From Streptomyces cinnamoneus (GTDB lineage Bacteria > Actinomycetota > Actinomycetes > Streptomycetales > Streptomycetaceae): DNA of 64,000 nucleotides. The notes beneath the pieces were generated by a model. The model did no database searches and was not told where the DNA came from. It worked only from the letters and a program-made list of their open reading frames with translations. The position numbers and the translations under genes are program-made. The stretch spans positions 2,542,001-2,606,000 of the forward strand of contig NZ_PKFQ01000001.1 of NCBI RefSeq assembly GCF_002939475.1, given 5' to 3'. Positions 62,235 to 64,000 of the stretch are shown in pieces (position 1 is the first letter of the stretch; each line of letters begins with the position of its first letter).

Positions 62235-62405
62235 AGGCAGGTCGGCAAGAAGTATCACGTGTAAAGATGAGATCATCGACGCGGATGTGGCGCACCGCAC
62301 AAAAAAATCCGGACACAGGTGACCGGGGCTACCAATAGCCACCACCACGGTGACTTGATCGTTATGCGGATTTGAGCCACCTCTGAGCGGGGGCCGGCGA
62401 AACGA

Positions 62406-62428
62406 CCCCGGAATGGGCCATTCCGGGG
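62406..62428. terminator. Terminator after the DUF2017 gene
   Basis: CCCCGGAATGG and CCATTCCGGGG arms, 11 bases each around one central base. On the minus strand it directly follows the DUF2017 stop. Confidence 0.7.
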
Positions 62429-62431
62429 CGC

Positions 62432-63025
62432 TCAGGACATGAGTGCCTCCACGAGGGTCTCCTGGAGCCCCCCGAGCCAGAGATAGGCCATCACCATGGG
62501 CTTGCGCGGGTCCTCGTCCGGCAGCCGGAAGAGGGCCTCGCCGTCGTCCTCGTCGGTGATCTCCAGCCGGGCGCCGATGGTCAGCCGGAGGTCGTTGAGC
62601 GCGCCGAGCCACTGCCGGCAGCCGTCGGGCGACAGCCGCAGCACCGCGGCGCTGTCGCCGGCCACGGTCAGCGAGTCCAGCGAGCGCACGACGCCGAGGG
62701 CGTCCTCGCGCTTGCGGGCGCGCAGGTCGTTCTCGGTGTAGCGGCGGAACTCGGACGCGTGCGCCCGCTCCTGCTGGTCCTGCTCGGCGCCGGGGGTGCC
62801 GTAGGCGTCCGGGAAGAGCCGGGCCAGCGCCGGGTCGGCGGGCGGCTCGCTGGGACCCTCGGCGAACAGGCGTGCGAGCGGGTCCGCGGCCTCGGGGCCC
62901 TCGGCCTCACCCGGCCCGATGAGCTCCAGCAACTGGACGGCCAGGCTGCGCAGGATGGAGACCTCGACCTCGTCCAGGGCCACGGCGGCCCCGCCGCCCG
63001 GCAGCGGCTCGAAGTGCCCGGCCAT
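62432..63025 (-). CDS. DUF2017 protein
   Basis: 197 residues from the ATG at 63025 that overlaps the clpS stop (TGATG). DUF2017 always follows clpS in actinobacteria; the core EVSILRSLAVQLLELIGPGE and the end YLWLGGLQETLVEALMS are conserved. No known activity, but coupling to ClpS suggests a role with Clp proteolysis or adaptor function. Confidence 0.93.
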   Translation of the reverse strand: MAGHFEPLPGGGAAVALDEVEVSILRSLAVQLLELIGPGEAEGPEAADPLARLFAEGPSEPPADPALARLFPDAYGTPGAEQDQQERAHASEFRRYTENDLRARKREDALGVVRSLDSLTVAGDSAAVLRLSPDGCRQWLGALNDLRLTIGARLEITDEDDGEALFRLPDEDPRKPMVMAYLWLGGLQETLVEALMS

Positions 63026-63336
63026 CAACGGTCCTGCGAGAGGGTCGCCCAGAGCCCGTAGCCGTGCATCGCCTGCACGTCGCGCTCCATCTCCTCACGA
63101 CTGCCGCTGGAGACCGTCGCGCGGCCCTTGTGATGGACGTCGAGCATCAGCCGGTGCGCCTTGTCCTTGGAGTAGCCGAAGTAGGCCTGGAACACATACG
63201 TCACATAACTCATGAGGTTGACGGGGTCGTTGTGGACCAGGGTCACCCAGGGGACGTCAGGCTCCGCCACCGCGTACGGCGACTCGCCCGTCTCGGGCCG
63301 TTCGATCTCGACCGGTGCAACACTCACGTTTCCCAT
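63025..63336 (-). CDS. clpS: ClpS N-end rule adaptor
   Basis: 103 residues. Delivers substrates to ClpC/ClpAP. The core [44 protein letters not shown], with the Asn-Asp pair and hydrophobic pocket residues, is intact. Start ATG, or a GTG three codons later ([11 protein letters not shown]); both are possible. Divergent from pncB. Confidence 0.95.
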   Translation of the reverse strand: MGNVSVAPVEIERPETGESPYAVAEPDVPWVTLVHNDPVNLMSYVTYVFQAYFGYSKDKAHRLMLDVHHKGRATVSSGSREEMERDVQAMHGYGLWATLSQDR

Positions 63337-63455
63337 GCTGCCACTCGACGGCACCCGACGCACAAACGGGTCCCGGGCAAACGGAATCCCGTGCCCCGAG
63401 AGGGGGAGCCCGGGAAATCGTCACTCTGACGAGTATTGGGGGTAGCATCGCTTTC

Positions 63456-64000
63456 ATGAACACTGCGGACCTGGGACTGCCGGTGACGGTGCCGTCGACG
63501 GCGCTCTTCACCGACCGGTACGAACTCACGATGCTGCAAGGTGCGCTGCGGTCCGGCACCGCGGCGCGCCGTTCGGTCTTCGAGGTCTTCACCCGCCGGC
63601 TGCCCGACGGCCGCCGCTACGGCGTCGTGGGCGGCACCGGCCGGGTCCTGGACGCCGTGGAGAACTTCCGCTTCGACACCGGCGTGCTGGACTTCCTGGC
63701 GGACCGGCGGATCGTGGACGAGCCCACGCTGGCCTGGCTCGCCGACTTCCGGTTCCGCGGCGACATCTGGGGCTACCCCGAGGGCGAGGTCTACTTCCCC
63801 GGCTCGCCGATCATGCGGGTGGAGGGCACCTTCGCCGAGGCGGTGCTGCTGGAGACCGTGATCCTCTCGATCCTCAACCACGACTCCGCGGTCGCCGCCG
63901 CGGCCTCGCGGATGGCCGTGGCCGCGGGCGGCCGGCCCCTGATCGAGATGGGCGCGCGGCGCACCCACGAGCTGGCGGCCGTGGCCGCCGCGCGGGCCGC
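63456..64000 (+). CDS. pncB: Nicotinate phosphoribosyltransferase, N-terminal part
   Basis: The gene runs off the end of the window; 181 complete codons are visible. It makes nicotinate mononucleotide in NAD salvage. STALFTDRYELTMLQGALRSG, VFEVFTRRLPDGRRYGVV, and LLETVILSILNHDSAVAAAASRM match the family, and LIEMGARRTHE near the end contains the catalytic region. TAGCAT lies 7 bases before the ATG, so the message may be leaderless. Confidence 0.95.
   Translation, partial: MNTADLGLPVTVPSTALFTDRYELTMLQGALRSGTAARRSVFEVFTRRLPDGRRYGVVGGTGRVLDAVENFRFDTGVLDFLADRRIVDEPTLAWLADFRFRGDIWGYPEGEVYFPGSPIMRVEGTFAEAVLLETVILSILNHDSAVAAAASRMAVAAGGRPLIEMGARRTHELAAVAAARA

Overview
The window is chromosomal DNA of a Streptomyces or a very close relative. 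The evidence is the very high G+C with strongly GC-biased third codon positions, frequent GTG starts and ATGA/GTGA gene overlaps, and genus-typical families (a CslA/GlxA cellulose-like synthase locus, DasR-type operators in front of N-acetylglucosamine PTS permeases, an XRE/DUF397 cassette, a BldD-like box in front of a PAS-GGDEF-EAL protein). From memory, the gene order resembles the S. coelicolor SCO28xx-SCO29xx region; this was not checked by a search. Both ends cut a gene: an unknown protein paired with a superfamily-1 helicase at the left, and nicotinate phosphoribosyltransferase at the right. About 69 protein genes and four tRNAs can be supported.

Layout. 1-3.9 kb: unknown protein plus helicase, then two small uncharacterised genes. 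4.0-14.4 kb: three identical tRNA-Lys(CUU) genes, each followed by a strong hairpin, separated by an M6 protease, a cyclic-di-GMP PAS-GGDEF-EAL protein, a luciferase-like oxidoreductase, an IclR regulator, a DsbA-like/CcdA redox pair, an AA10 lytic polysaccharide monooxygenase and an NlpC/P60 hydrolase. 14.7-19.6 kb: cslA-glxA and a GH6 endoglucanase, the tip-glycan locus. 19.8-23.1 kb: a class F sortase with two cell-wall-anchor-like proteins and a HAD phosphatase. 23.2-28.7 kb: a ROK regulator divergent from a Gfo/Idh/MocA oxidoreductase and a UPF0303 protein, then an FMN-binding protein, a DUF1697 protein, a lipoprotein and a GNAT. 28.7-31.3 kb: an accessory-looking stretch with a long gene-poor gap, Cys-pair mini-proteins, a Scr1-type XRE regulator and two DUF397 proteins, with several TTA codons. 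31.5-49.7 kb: housekeeping and membrane genes (Eis-like acetyltransferase, choice-of-anchor A protein, FAH-family hydrolase, YidC paralogue, sodium/solute symporter with DUF3311 partner, DUF445, SGNH hydrolase, DUF1707, an ABC-2 transporter with two permeases, a class A penicillin-binding protein, a guanidinium exporter under a guanidine-III riboswitch, a GroES-like protein, Bcp). 49.7-54 kb: an orphan histidine kinase with a membrane partner, tRNA-Leu(UAG), rdgB, rph. 54-57.3 kb: GlcNAc PTS genes with DasR boxes. 57.3-64 kb: an MBL hydrolase, the CysM/CysO/Mec+ sulfur-carrier cysteine pathway, an amino acid permease, DUF2017, ClpS and pncB.

How the genes work together. Several genes relate to cell-envelope glycans: CslA makes a beta-glucan, GlxA oxidises it, the GH6 enzyme cuts it, the LPMO and NlpC protein open polysaccharide or peptidoglycan, the class A PBP builds peptidoglycan, and sortase substrates are attached to it. 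GlcNAc import is under predicted DasR control, and the LPMO gene also carries a DasR-like box. Sulfur assimilation uses the thiocarboxylated carrier protein route (CysO, with a tail that apparently must be trimmed by Mec+, and CysM).

No CRISPR array, insertion sequence, prophage or intact secondary-metabolite cluster is visible. The most notable observations are the guanidine-III riboswitch, the CysO Gly-Gly-Lys-Ala tail, the mosaic tRNA-Lys copies, an operator lying in a promoter spacer in front of a probably leaderless gene, and palindromes upstream of cslA.
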